The notes below the pieces were generated by a model that did no database searches, was not told the DNA's origin, and was given only the letters and a program-made list of their open reading frames with translations. DNA of 51,223 nt, taken from NCBI RefSeq assembly GCF_030055435.1, contig NZ_JASFYG010000002.1:1-51223 (forward strand). Reading direction: 5' to 3'. How positions within the stretch are numbered: position 1 is the first letter of the stretch; the number at the start of each line of letters is the position of its first letter. The DNA is from Methanothermobacter sp. GTDB taxonomy: Archaea > Methanobacteriota > Methanobacteria > Methanobacteriales > Methanothermobacteraceae. Both the position numbers and the translations under genes were made by a program. Positions 27,041-37,399 of this stretch are shown piece by piece.

Positions 27041-27838
27041 CTAGAAGTTCACTACGGCGTACCTGGGGTCGCTGAGGAGTGTTATGAACGTTGCGGCCCC
27101 AGCGATTTTACATCCTTCTGTTATTTTATCTTCTGTGAGCCCCCTGAACTGGGCGCTCATCTCGCAGACATAGACTTTAGCACCCATTCCAATTACCTCC
27201 TCCATGAGTTCATTGAGGGCAGGGAAGGCCGGGTGTTTAACCTTTGCTGCTGCGCCCCTCCTGGCAAGGCTCACACCATCCATCAGAAGGAACACAGTGA
27301 CGTCCTTACCCATGCTCAGGGCGGCCTTTGAGAATATGAATGTGGCGTAGGCCCTCTCCGCATTACCTGTTCCATTGCTCTGAACAACCAGGACCCTGTC
27401 CCTTCCTGTGAATTCCTTTTTCCCAGTTTTTTCTATTTTTTCAAGTATAAGGTGGGTTTTTGATTTTTCTATGACCCTGGCGTTCATTTCAGGGGCTGAA
27501 ACCGCAAGGTCATCGATAACGTCCTCACTTCCGGACTTTATTTTTATCCTCATCCCCGGTTTCATTGATGATAGTTTTTCGCCTACGATTATAAGGGGTC
27601 CAGGACAGGTTTCACCGGTGACGTCCACCTCTTCAATCTCTCCACGTGAAATATAAACCACCACACCATCAGGTCCCTTTTTAGCAGAATAATTCATTCC
27701 GTACCTGGCTGCAACCTTCTGAATCTCTTCATAGTTCTCCCTGAGTATCAGCTGGATGTTTTCCTGGCCATTCTTCAGGATGTTGTCTGTGATTATGGCT
27801 GCAGCGTACCTGTTTACTCCTCTGAGGTTGATCCTCAT
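27041..27838 (-). CDS. TusA-DsrE sulfur-carrier fusion protein
   Basis: A 265-residue fusion. Residues 1-65 look like a TusA-type fold that has lost the CPxP motif (RGVNRYAAAIITDNILKNG). Residues 66-135 are a second TusA domain with the active cysteine in VDVTGETCPGPL (C78). Residues 147-265 are a DsrE-like domain (VLVVQSNGTGNAERAYATF, VTVFLLMDGVSLARRG, GAKVYVCEMSAQFRGL) with C225 in the place of the DsrE active cysteine. TusA and DsrE proteins pass persulfide sulfur between partners, so the fusion likely carries both steps in one chain. ATG 27838 follows GGGGGTAACC; ATG 27850 is an alternative overlapping the DUF169 gene. Confidence 0.87.
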   Translation of the reverse strand: MRINLRGVNRYAAAIITDNILKNGQENIQLILRENYEEIQKVAARYGMNYSAKKGPDGVVVYISRGEIEEVDVTGETCPGPLIIVGEKLSSMKPGMRIKIKSGSEDVIDDLAVSAPEMNARVIEKSKTHLILEKIEKTGKKEFTGRDRVLVVQSNGTGNAERAYATFIFSKAALSMGKDVTVFLLMDGVSLARRGAAAKVKHPAFPALNELMEEVIGMGAKVYVCEMSAQFRGLTEDKITEGCKIAGAATFITLLSDPRYAVVNF

Positions 27839-27840
27839 GG

Positions 27841-28512
27841 TTACCCCCATTTCTCCCTGAATTTCCTCAGGGTATCCACTATTTTCTCAAGTTCCTCTGC
27901 AGGGACTCCAACTGCGAGTTCCTCTGGCTTTATTCCGGCATATTTTCTTGACCCGTTGCATCCCATTGTAATGTTTGGAAGGCCCCTCTGGATGACCGCA
28001 GCAACTGCATCTGCACAGAGTGACTGTATACCTGAGTAGTCCCCTGTGATTCTGCCACCCCTCTCATGGAGGTATGCCTGGCTGAGTCTCAGTGCCTGGG
28101 CAGGTTTGAGTATCAGCACAACCACGTCGGGTTCAAAGTCAGCATCCTCAAGTGGAGCGTACTCTGAGGCATAATATTCCTCATCTAGCATTGGCACCGC
28201 CTTCACGGTTTCATGGGCCGCTTCAGGGGTGCTGTAGTTCCCGAGTTTGTGGTACATGCTCCCATCTGCAAGAGGCGCTGGAAGGCTGCAGAGGCCCATG
28301 GCAGCGGCGCCACCCTTACAGAGGTGTTCCTCTGCTGTCGCATGGCCCTTCATCCCCTTCAATCTGGCCTCCTGTATGAACTCGCAGTGCCTCCTTTTTT
28401 CAAGTCTGGGACCTGATGTTTCTTCATCTGCCTTAACAAGTTTGACAGCCACGGGGCTGCCCTCCATCTGCAGGAGTTCCTTGAGTTCACCCGCGATTTT
28501 TTTGTAATCCAT
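27841..28512 (-). CDS. DUF169 family protein
   Basis: A 223-residue protein with the DUF169 pattern: RRHCEFIQEARLKG (C43), EEHLCKGGAAAMGLCSL (C65, C75), SLCADAVAAVIQRG (C166) and ITMGCNGSRKYAG (C185). The conserved cysteines suggest binding of a metal or thiol chemistry; the function is not established as far as I know. The ATG has GAGGTGGTTGT upstream. It heads a minus-strand operon with the TusA-DsrE fusion and a membrane protein, and lies divergent from a sensor-type regulator. The context suggests a role in sulfur handling. Confidence 0.85.
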   Translation of the reverse strand: MDYKKIAGELKELLQMEGSPVAVKLVKADEETSGPRLEKRRHCEFIQEARLKGMKGHATAEEHLCKGGAAAMGLCSLPAPLADGSMYHKLGNYSTPEAAHETVKAVPMLDEEYYASEYAPLEDADFEPDVVVLILKPAQALRLSQAYLHERGGRITGDYSGIQSLCADAVAAVIQRGLPNITMGCNGSRKYAGIKPEELAVGVPAEELEKIVDTLRKFREKWG

Positions 28513-28528
28513 ACAACCACCTCGACAT

Positions 28529-28543
28529 TATAGTATAACTATA
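28529..28543. promoter_or_regulatory. Palindromic operator candidate in divergent promoter
   Basis: TATAGTATAACTATA is an inverted repeat of TATAGT around a 3-base centre. It lies in the 114-base gap between the DUF169 operon and the divergent HTH regulator. A minus-strand TATA candidate (TTTATAC, at about 28548-28555) is directly beside it, so a bound protein would overlap the DUF169 operon start site. Rightward TATA candidates are at 28562-28573 and 28576-28589. The divergent regulator is the obvious binding candidate. Confidence 0.45.
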
Positions 28544-28626
28544 CAATAAAGTATAAAAAACTTATATTTAAATTTTTCTATAAAGTTATAATTCATGGTT
28601 ATACCATAGGTAAATGGGGTGAGATC

Positions 28627-30135
28627 TTGGAGAACCTTTCTGAAACAGAGAAGCTGATAATGTCCTACCTTGAATCTAACCCGCTAGAGGAGTGCATACT
28701 GGATAAGATAACCAGGGGAATAAACCGCAGCAGGGCAACCGTACTCAAATACCTCCACATCCTGGAGGCAAAGGGGCTTGTGACCTATAAAATGGTAGGC
28801 AGAAGTAAACTCTGGATGCCATCAAAGGATGCAGATGTTAAGACAGTAGAATACAGGGATGAAACCTCAAGGGACTCAGAGATAATAAAGAATGCATCAG
28901 AGATTCACCAGACACTTCTAAGGCTACTAAAACTTGAAAGAAAAATAGATGATCCTGATAAACTGGTTTTCACTGTAAACACACTCCTTGACATAGTTGT
29001 CGCCAATGAATCATTCAGGAGAATGTTTCCTGGAGCCAGAAACCTTGAGGATATAATGGACAGGGAAAGTATAATACTTCTTGAAAGCAAAATGCATGCC
29101 CCTGGTAAAATACAGACGGACCTCAAGGGAAGGGATGGTATAAGGAGAACCTACAGTCTCTTCATAAGCCCTGTAAATAACTTCTGGGTGATCATCGCAA
29201 AGGACATGGCAAGCTCATCATTTTCAAAGAATGAACTTGAAGTCCTACTAACAATCACAAGGCTCAGGACATCATCCGATAGTCTGGAGGACTTTCTTGA
29301 GTCTGCAAGGGAGGAACTTGGAGGAGTTCTGAATGTCAAGCAGATCTCAGTGGTCCTGAGAGATGCATCAGGTTTAAACAGGGTCTATGACCACCCATCA
29401 ACAATTAAACTTGAAGAATTTGATTATTTCATATACAGAAGTATCGAAACACTTGAAACAGTCTCATGGAGCTCGGATAAGGGCCTCATGTTATCTGTTC
29501 CCCTCATAACAGAGGAAAGGGCAAGGGGGGCCATTATACTTGAGGTACCCGATGAGTCCATATCCTCCAGGGCACTTGAAATCGTGGAAATGTTTGCCGA
29601 TGAGGTCTCAGAGTACATTGAAATTGAAAGGCTCAGAAGAGAGAACGAGGAGTTTATAAGAACACTCCTGGCAATGAATAAGGTCTCTGAGATTATAAAC
29701 AGCGATGAGGAAGAGAGCAGAATACTTGAAAAATCAGTTGAAGCGGTTATAGATACCCTTGAATTCGAAATGGGATGCATCTACCTCATGGAAGAGGAGA
29801 AGGAACTCAAACTCAGGGTCCAGAAGAACCTGCCTGAGACCCTCAGCCGGATGTGCATGGCAGGTGTATTCACGGACCTTTTCAGCAGATCAATTGAGGA
29901 TGAGCGGGTAATATATATAACCGCAGAATCCCCTGAATACCGCATGATCCACGATTCAATACGTAAAAATAATATAAGGACAATTTTAATGATCCCAATC
30001 AGGTTTTCAGGAAAAATAATCGGGATACTGAACCTTGCAAGTTACAGTGTGAAGCCCTATAACAGAATAAGCCTTGAAAATATCTCATCCATCGGGCTTC
30101 AGCTTGGAAGTGCCATCAGAAAAATAAAGGGTTAG
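28627..30135 (+). CDS. HTH regulator with PAS-like and two GAF sensor domains
   Basis: A 502-residue one-component regulator. Residues 1-65 are a winged helix (INRSRATVLKYLHILEAKGL, then VTYKMVGRSKLWMP). Residues about 85-190 look PAS-like (LLDIVVANESFRRMF). A GAF domain spans about 195-330. A charged coiled coil (SEYIEIERLRRENEEFIR) follows, then a second GAF domain (about 350-500, with GCIYLMEEE and IPIRFSGKIIGILNLASY). GAF and PAS domains sense small ligands or redox state. The start is TTG at 28627 behind GGGGTGAGATC. Position, opposite the DUF169/TusA-DsrE operon with a shared promoter region, makes that operon its likely target. Confidence 0.85.
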   Translation: MENLSETEKLIMSYLESNPLEECILDKITRGINRSRATVLKYLHILEAKGLVTYKMVGRSKLWMPSKDADVKTVEYRDETSRDSEIIKNASEIHQTLLRLLKLERKIDDPDKLVFTVNTLLDIVVANESFRRMFPGARNLEDIMDRESIILLESKMHAPGKIQTDLKGRDGIRRTYSLFISPVNNFWVIIAKDMASSSFSKNELEVLLTITRLRTSSDSLEDFLESAREELGGVLNVKQISVVLRDASGLNRVYDHPSTIKLEEFDYFIYRSIETLETVSWSSDKGLMLSVPLITEERARGAIILEVPDESISSRALEIVEMFADEVSEYIEIERLRRENEEFIRTLLAMNKVSEIINSDEEESRILEKSVEAVIDTLEFEMGCIYLMEEEKELKLRVQKNLPETLSRMCMAGVFTDLFSRSIEDERVIYITAESPEYRMIHDSIRKNNIRTILMIPIRFSGKIIGILNLASYSVKPYNRISLENISSIGLQLGSAIRKIKG

Positions 30136-30164
30136 AGTGCCGGGTCCTTGATTGTTCCAGACAG

Positions 30165-31346
30165 TTACAATTTAAGGAGATTCATCCAGTCATCATAGAC
30201 TACATCAAGGCCGCACATACCCGGGACATAGTTGGCTGCCTTTGCAGAGTCAACACCAAGGACCTCATAGCCCAGTTCCTCCACAGGAGCCACAACCATG
30301 CAGGTGTCGGATACAACCATCCCACCGGCATCCTCTATCACATCTGTGTAGCCCATACGGTCCGCGGCACTTTTTATGGCTGCAGATGTGCACACCCAGA
30401 GATCACAATCAGCGCCCTTCTTACCCACAAAGGATGCTATCCTTCTTATCTCATCAAGGGAGCAGTGGGGGCATCCAAGGCAGATTAAATCAGGACTATC
30501 AGAGGTTGTGGAAAGTTCCTCACGGGCCTCTGATATATCACCGGCATCCACCCTGATCCTATCATCCACATCCTCCACGGAAGCATCCTGGTACTCAGGT
30601 GTTATGTCATCAACATGGTAGAGTGCAACCGCACCTGATGACGCCATGGCAGCTCCAAGGGCCTTTAGATCCTCGGGCGCTGGTAAACCCCTTAGTTTAA
30701 AGTACGGGACACCCTCCCCTGCAATTCGACCTGTAATGTAACCGAGGGCACCGTAGTCTGCACCTGAGAGGTCACACTCCACCTCAACCAGGAGGGTGGC
30801 CTTCCTGTTTTCATCAAGGTGGTAACCGTATTCAGGTGTCCTTCCGCATATTGCAGCTGCAAGGGCCCCCGGACCGCCCTCCCTGTTTGTCCTGGCACCA
30901 AGAACCGAGTTTGCATAGGAAACCGCAGATGACTCTGACCATGCAATATGGGACCCCTTGAGAGGCACATTCCCTATAAGATATGGTGTACAGGTGCAGG
31001 TGTTCATAACATCCATTGATGAGTAGGCTTCCACTATTCTAAGCTGTCTACTGGCAAATTCCTCTCGAAAACCCATCTCCCTCCATCTCTCCAGGTCCAT
31101 ACCGGCAGGGTTTAGTGTACTCTGGACCCTGACCCTGGCACCACCCTCACTCAGGTCCTCCAGGTATTCAAGGCCGGCGTCCCCTATGGTCTTGTAGGAT
31201 ACACCTGAGATCTGGGCGGATGATATTTCAACCATCCTCTCAGCCCCGTAGATGTCCCCCAGGGCCACCAGTATCTCCATACTCTTCTGGATGGTTTCAC
31301 CTAATTCGCCATCATACATCTTCTCTTCGATTCCATCAAGGTACAT
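30165..31346 (-). CDS. Aconitase X large subunit, likely phosphomevalonate dehydratase
   Basis: A 393-residue protein of the AcnX family. [14 protein letters not shown] (C117, C119), [10 protein letters not shown] (C292, C295) and VVSDTCMVV (C349) would supply the three ligands of a 4Fe-4S cluster. The C-terminus has the [11 protein letters not shown] segment. In archaea the large and small AcnX subunits dehydrate mevalonate 5-phosphate to trans-anhydromevalonate 5-phosphate. I see no small (DUF126) subunit gene in the window. ATG 31346 is preferred because the family starts MYL and GGTGTTGGTT precedes it; ATG 31370 overlaps the upstream stop but lacks a ribosome binding site. It ends the kae1-bud32 gene run. 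Confidence 0.85.
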   Translation of the reverse strand: MYLDGIEEKMYDGELGETIQKSMEILVALGDIYGAERMVEISSAQISGVSYKTIGDAGLEYLEDLSEGGARVRVQSTLNPAGMDLERWREMGFREEFASRQLRIVEAYSSMDVMNTCTCTPYLIGNVPLKGSHIAWSESSAVSYANSVLGARTNREGGPGALAAAICGRTPEYGYHLDENRKATLLVEVECDLSGADYGALGYITGRIAGEGVPYFKLRGLPAPEDLKALGAAMASSGAVALYHVDDITPEYQDASVEDVDDRIRVDAGDISEAREELSTTSDSPDLICLGCPHCSLDEIRRIASFVGKKGADCDLWVCTSAAIKSAADRMGYTDVIEDAGGMVVSDTCMVVAPVEELGYEVLGVDSAKAANYVPGMCGLDVVYDDWMNLLKL

Positions 31347-31366
31347 AACCAACACCAAGGTAGCAC

Positions 31367-32743
31367 TCATGATTTAAGCTGTGAACCGGTTATTTCATCC
31401 ACCAGCTGCAGAAAACTCTCCATATCCCTGTAAGGTACCATGGCACCTGCTGCTATGTCATGCCCACCACCTGTACCACCAAAACTGGATGCTGCATCCC
31501 TGAGGGCAGCCCCCAGGTTAACACCCCTCTCAACAGCCGCTCTGGTGGTCCTTGCAGATACCTTCACATGCTGGTCCATCCTTGAAAGACCAAGGAGTGG
31601 AATATTAGGGTCCAGCAGTTTCAGGGAGAGCGATATGCTTGCTATGGTCCCCATAATTCCCTTAAAAACCTTTTCTTCACTGTAAATGTACTGTATATTC
31701 TCCATTACAGTTGAGCCCTCCCTCCTGATCCATGCAAGGCCCCTTATGAGCTCTTCACGGTAGTTTTTCTGGAGTTCAAGGCCCACTTCAAGGGCACCTT
31801 CACCCTCACCGAGGCAGAGACCTATTCCAATACCGTATTTACGGTTCTTTCCACAGGCATCAAGAATCCCTGCAAAATCAGACAGGTCGCCAACTGCTGG
31901 CTGAAGCTCCCTTGAAGTGAAAACCTCACCGAATATATCAGGGTTTATACTTGATAGTTCATCTCTGAGGATGTCTCTCTCCTCAGGTGAGATATCAGCG
32001 TATTTTATTCCATAGGAGACACCTAGACGTTCAAGAAAACCTCTTGAAGCGTCTATGTCACCTGTTAATCCAGGGAGGGGAGGATTGAACGTGTATGCAA
32101 TGGAACGGTAAAGAGGCTCGGTGTATCGTGATGCCAGTTTGAGGTCGCTGTGAACCTGCAGGACACCTGTTTCAATCGCCTCATCCATTATGAAACGGTT
32201 TGCACCTGTGAATCCACCATTGCACTGCATATCACCCAGAGCTCCAACCAGAGCCAGATGTCCTGTATTTCTGCTGATGTTCCTGGTTGCCAGGTAGGCT
32301 GCTCCAGAGGCGCTGAGGTCCCTGCTTCCGTCAAGGCCATGCAGGTGGGGGTTCACGTGTACAACATTTGAATCGGCCTCGAATTCAGAGGGCTGATGAT
32401 GGTCGGCCACTATGATATCACCCTTCAGCCTTGATATCTCATCAATGTATGCGCTTCCCATGTCACAGAAAAAGAAGAGGGAGTACTTCTCCCTTCCAAG
32501 CTTTTTTATGAACTCCTTCCTGAGTCTTGAAAGGATGGAGATGTGGAACTGACCATTTCTTGATGAAATGGCCCGCGCAACAACTCCTGCAGCCGACAGA
32601 CCGTCGGCATCATTGTGGGATATGACCCTGATTATGCTCCCCTTCTCCAGGTGCTCCTCCAGGAGTTTTGAGGCCTCTGATCCCCTCTTTAAAATTGAAT
32701 CGGGGAGTTTACTTAACGAGTAGGGCTGCTTTCTGTGGGTCAT
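31367..32743 (-). CDS. RecJ/GAN-like DHH phosphoesterase
   Basis: A 458-residue DHH-family protein. The motifs are [13 protein letters not shown] (motif I), [10 protein letters not shown] (motif II), [10 protein letters not shown] (DHH motif), VGALGDMQ (motif IV), and a DHHA1 region ending in [16 protein letters not shown]. Archaeal members of this group include GAN, the GINS-associated 5'-3' nuclease of the replisome. The match supports a single-strand exonuclease role in replication or repair. ATG 32743 is chosen behind GGATGGAGAT; it overlaps the uS15 gene by 35 bases, an unusually long overlap. The next gene, aconitase X, starts 20 bases after its stop. Confidence 0.85.
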   Translation of the reverse strand: MTHRKQPYSLSKLPDSILKRGSEASKLLEEHLEKGSIIRVISHNDADGLSAAGVVARAISSRNGQFHISILSRLRKEFIKKLGREKYSLFFFCDMGSAYIDEISRLKGDIIVADHHQPSEFEADSNVVHVNPHLHGLDGSRDLSASGAAYLATRNISRNTGHLALVGALGDMQCNGGFTGANRFIMDEAIETGVLQVHSDLKLASRYTEPLYRSIAYTFNPPLPGLTGDIDASRGFLERLGVSYGIKYADISPEERDILRDELSSINPDIFGEVFTSRELQPAVGDLSDFAGILDACGKNRKYGIGIGLCLGEGEGALEVGLELQKNYREELIRGLAWIRREGSTVMENIQYIYSEEKVFKGIMGTIASISLSLKLLDPNIPLLGLSRMDQHVKVSARTTRAAVERGVNLGAALRDAASSFGGTGGGHDIAAGAMVPYRDMESFLQLVDEITGSQLKS

Positions 32744-33110
32744 ATCTCCATCCTTCAGGCAGGACACCTTCCCTCACATAGTACTTCACAAGGCGCCTTA
32801 TCTTTGATTCAACAATCTGCAGACCCCTTCTTGTGTGGAGGTCCTTGGGGTGCTCCTTGAGGTGGTCCCTTATGTTGACAGCCTTTCTTATGAGGTTCAT
32901 GAGATCCTCTGGGTATTCAGGCTTCATACCATGTTTTTCCAGTATCTGGGTTATTTTGAGTCCGGTCACGGCCTTAACGCTTGGTATGCCGTGCTGGTCC
33001 CTCAGTATGATTCCTATTCTGCTTGTGGAGTTACCCTCCCTGTATAACTTTACTATAAGATCCTCAATTTCTTCGTTTGAGTATTCAACCCATTCAGGTT
33101 TTATAGCCAT
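32709..33110 (-). CDS. rps15: Small ribosomal subunit protein uS15
   Basis: A 133-residue archaeal/eukaryotic-type uS15. It has an N-terminal extension ([18 protein letters not shown]) and the core [18 protein letters not shown], followed by [20 protein letters not shown], split here by residues of the rRNA-binding loop. It binds the central domain of 16S rRNA. The ATG at 33110 overlaps by one base the stop of the XTP pyrophosphatase gene (TGATG), with GAGGTGATTTG upstream. It lies in a five-gene operon with kae1-bud32, the pyrophosphatase, the RecJ-like gene and aconitase X. Confidence 0.96.
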   Translation of the reverse strand: MAIKPEWVEYSNEEIEDLIVKLYREGNSTSRIGIILRDQHGIPSVKAVTGLKITQILEKHGMKPEYPEDLMNLIRKAVNIRDHLKEHPKDLHTRRGLQIVESKIRRLVKYYVREGVLPEGWRYDPQKAALLVK

Positions 33111-33673
33111 CAAATCACCTCATAATTTTCAATATACCATTCTGCAAATTTCTTAAGGGCCCTGCTCCTGTGTGAAAACCTGTTCTTCTCAGGGGTACTG
33201 AGTTCTCCAAAGCTCCTATCCATACCTTCAGGATAAAACAGGGGGTCAAATGCGAATCCCCTGGTTCCACGCTCCTCAGTACCTATACGTCCTTTCACTA
33301 CGCCCAGAAAAACCTCGGGTTCGGAGTTGGGGGTGCAGAACCCAACAGCCGACCTGAACTCAGCGTAGCGGTCTTCAACATTTTCCATGAGCTTTAAGAT
33401 ACCCTTGTTTCCAATGGTATCCTGTACATAGGCGGAATATGGCCCTGGAAACCATTTGAGGGCCCTTATAAATAGTCCTGCATCCTCTACAATAACAGGA
33501 CCGTCCATGATCCTGGCTGCATGCTCTGCACCGTACCGGGCAACCTCTTCAAGTGTTCCCTGAAGTTCAGGGTAGCCCAGATCAGCATGCTCAAGCTCTA
33601 TTCCAGTATCATGGAGGATCTTTTCTGCCTCAGATAGTTTGTGTTTATTGCCTGTTATAAATGTTACCTTCAA
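33110..33673 (-). CDS. rdgB: XTP/dITP pyrophosphatase (Ham1/RdgB family)
   Basis: A 187-residue nucleotide house-cleaning enzyme. The N-terminal [49 protein letters not shown] and [14 protein letters not shown] are all signatures of the Ham1 family. It hydrolyses XTP, dITP and ITP to monophosphates. The start is TTG at 33673, giving MKVTFITGN and preceded by AGGTGATCACA; the GTG three codons earlier overlaps that ribosome binding site and is unlikely. It is 39 bases after kae1-bud32 and overlaps uS15. Confidence 0.94.
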   Translation of the reverse strand: MKVTFITGNKHKLSEAEKILHDTGIELEHADLGYPELQGTLEEVARYGAEHAARIMDGPVIVEDAGLFIRALKWFPGPYSAYVQDTIGNKGILKLMENVEDRYAEFRSAVGFCTPNSEPEVFLGVVKGRIGTEERGTRGFAFDPLFYPEGMDRSFGELSTPEKNRFSHRSRALKKFAEWYIENYEVI

Positions 33674-33712
33674 TGTGATCACCTTCAGGTTTTTCTCTTA
33701 TTTTTATAAAAT

Positions 33713-35433
<1,721 letters not shown>

Positions 35434-36504
35434 ATGTTTGATGGACTTAGGATTTATGGATCAGGCGACCACCTGGAGGGGGTTCTTGACAGGGAATCCC
35501 TCTTCATATGTGCAGTTGCAACAACCGAGACATCAAGGATTCCGGGAATAACAGGGGCCGGGGCCGGGCCAGACCTGACTGAATACACACCCGCGGCTGA
35601 TGTTGAACTAATAGTACATGACGCCCCAAGGTGTCTTCCTGAGATACCCCAGACAATTGTGGAGGGTGAATCTGCACCCACACCCGCTGTTATAACGAAG
35701 GCCTCCCTTGAACTGGCTGAGGTACCCTTCATGGTTGCGGATGCAGGGGCCTCGGTGAAACCCGACGTGCCCTATATAAACATCAATTCAGCGCATGGAA
35801 GGGATATAAGAACAGGAAAGGCAGTGGATAACCCTGAAAAAATATATGAGAGGGGATTCATGGTTGGGAGGACGCTCTCGGAACTTACAGAGCACCTTGT
35901 GGTTGGCGAAAGCACACCGGCCGGTACAACAACCGCACTGGGGGTCCTGACGGCCCTTGGTTACGACGCTGATTTCAGGGTCAGCGCAAGTCTCCCTGAA
36001 AATCCCCACAATCTCAAGAGGGATGTTGTAATGGAGGGCCTCAGGAATGCGGGACTTAAGAAGGGTGATTGCCGTGAAGATCCATTCGGGGCCGTTGCTG
36101 CAGTCGGTGACCCAATGATACCCGCCGTTGCAGGTATGTGCATGGGAAGCAGTGTCCCTGTGACACTTGCAGGGGGAACCCAGATGACCGCGGTGTGCGC
36201 CCTAATGAAGGCGATTGATCCTGAATTTGACTTTTCAGACACAGCAATTGCAACAACCATATTCGTTGCAGAGGATGAAACCTCAGATATAAACAGGATC
36301 GCTGAACAGATAGCTGAAATTGACATCTACGCAGTTGACCCCGGCTTTGAGAGGGCATCCCACAGGGGTCTTCACGAGTACCTCAACGGTTCGGTAAAGG
36401 AGGGTGTGGGTGCAGGGGGTGCAATGCTCCTGGCACTTCTTCACGGAATATCTGTTGAGAGCATAAGGAAGAGGGTTGAGGAGCTCTGCAATACAATACT
36501 CTGA
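35434..36504 (+). CDS. cobT: CobT-like nicotinate-nucleotide--base phosphoribosyltransferase
   Basis: A 356-residue protein of the archaeal UPF0284/CobT family. ITGAGAGPDLTEYTPAAD, GESAPTPAVIT, VVGESTPAGTTTALGVL and SVPVTLAGGTQM are visible phosphoribosyl- and base-binding segments. CobT activates the lower-ligand base of cobamides as its riboside phosphate. The archaeal family is more divergent than bacterial CobT and its base is not fixed by sequence. ATG 35434 is preferred because AAGGTGA lies 6 bases upstream; ATG 35428 abuts that ribosome binding site directly. Confidence 0.82.
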   Translation: MFDGLRIYGSGDHLEGVLDRESLFICAVATTETSRIPGITGAGAGPDLTEYTPAADVELIVHDAPRCLPEIPQTIVEGESAPTPAVITKASLELAEVPFMVADAGASVKPDVPYININSAHGRDIRTGKAVDNPEKIYERGFMVGRTLSELTEHLVVGESTPAGTTTALGVLTALGYDADFRVSASLPENPHNLKRDVVMEGLRNAGLKKGDCREDPFGAVAAVGDPMIPAVAGMCMGSSVPVTLAGGTQMTAVCALMKAIDPEFDFSDTAIATTIFVAEDETSDINRIAEQIAEIDIYAVDPGFERASHRGLHEYLNGSVKEGVGAGGAMLLALLHGISVESIRKRVEELCNTIL

Positions 36505-36529
36505 TTAAGGAGGTGATATTCTGCTGGCC

Positions 36530-37168
36530 ATGAGATGGAAGGGTCTGGATGGCATGATACCGGGCCCAGCTATCCTCATGGTAGCAATGCTCCTTTATAT
36601 TTCAGGTTTTTTGCTGGACGCTTCTGGCATGCCACCACCATATGGGTTTCTCAACGGGAATATGGTGGTCCATTTTTCATCCTTTCCTGGCTTCAGGGAG
36701 CAGTTCATTGACTATCTGGGCGCAACGGCTTTCTGGATATTCATATCAAATATCACCCAGGTACTGGTTTTCATATTCACACTGGCAACCACCATTCAGG
36801 TTTTGAAGGTAATTATTTTATCCGGGGCGCTACTCCATAATCTCATATCCATGTGGGGATTCAGGGGGTTTCTGATCTATGCAGGTACGGTGCACCTCCA
36901 CCTTGAGGTTATGGGATGTCTATTCTCACTGCAGGCCGCCAGGGTTTTTATTGGTTCGGTTCTGGAGTCTATTTCAAGAGGATCGGCAGAACCAATGATG
37001 AGTGCGATAAAGGAAAGGCTCCTGTTTCTGATAGTACTGGTAGCTATCATATTCGCAATGGCGGCCATTATCGAGGTTTTCTGGAGCACCTGGTGGGTCT
37101 ATATATTCACAGAGAGACGGGTTTCATGGACCTATTTCCACAGCCATGTTGCCGCTGTGGAGCTGTGA
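36530..37168 (+). CDS. SpoIIM/DUF95-like integral membrane protein
   Basis: A 212-residue protein with about five membrane helices. WIFISNITQVLVFIFT, then VHLHLEVMGCLFSLQAARV and FAMAAIIEVFWSTWW match the spacing of the conserved N, H-x-x-x-E and A-x-x-x-E segments of the SpoIIM/DUF95 family. I rate this likely but not certain. Cellular role unknown in archaea. The ATG at 36530 lies 13 bases after GGAGGTGAT, longer than in other genes here; the in-frame CTG codons at 36521 and 36524 are better placed and a non-standard start is possible. It follows the cobT-like gene by 25 bases. Confidence 0.65.
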   Translation: MRWKGLDGMIPGPAILMVAMLLYISGFLLDASGMPPPYGFLNGNMVVHFSSFPGFREQFIDYLGATAFWIFISNITQVLVFIFTLATTIQVLKVIILSGALLHNLISMWGFRGFLIYAGTVHLHLEVMGCLFSLQAARVFIGSVLESISRGSAEPMMSAIKERLLFLIVLVAIIFAMAAIIEVFWSTWWVYIFTERRVSWTYFHSHVAAVEL

Positions 37169-37376
37169 CTTTAAGTAACTGAAACCTGGACGGGAGTACT
37201 GCTGTGACTATTACGTGTTCTGGATTCTGGCGAGTGCCCTAAGGCTTGGGGCAGCTGTGACTTTAATGTACATGTTAAACTAGATTCTGTTGCAGCTGCA
37301 GAGCCAGTGGGGGTATCAGGTAGCTGTGACTTTAATGTACATGTGGAACTGAATTGGGGTGTCTGTGATTTTACAG
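37161..37376 (+). repeat. Degenerate direct repeats between SpoIIM-like gene and uppP
   Basis: Five related segments beginning (G/T)CTGTGA occur at about 37162, 37201, 37254, 37323 and 37362. The third and fourth share GCTGTGACTTTAA followed by TGTACATGT without a mismatch. The first reads GCTGTGACTTTAAGTAACTGAA and contains the stop codon of the membrane-protein gene, here quoted in two parts: GCTGTGACTTTAA, GTAACTGAA. After the core most copies have AACTGAA or AACTAGATT-like sequence. A perfect palindrome, TGCAGCTGCA, lies at 37291-37300. There is no plausible ORF. Function unknown. Confidence 0.7.
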
Positions 37377-37399
37377 GAAAAAATGAAGATGTGAGCTAA

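Noticed and set aside
37169-37399. Search for a gene or tRNA in the repeat-bearing gap
   Set aside because: No ORF with a ribosome binding site and no cloverleaf could be drawn; the repeats are direct, not tRNA-like.
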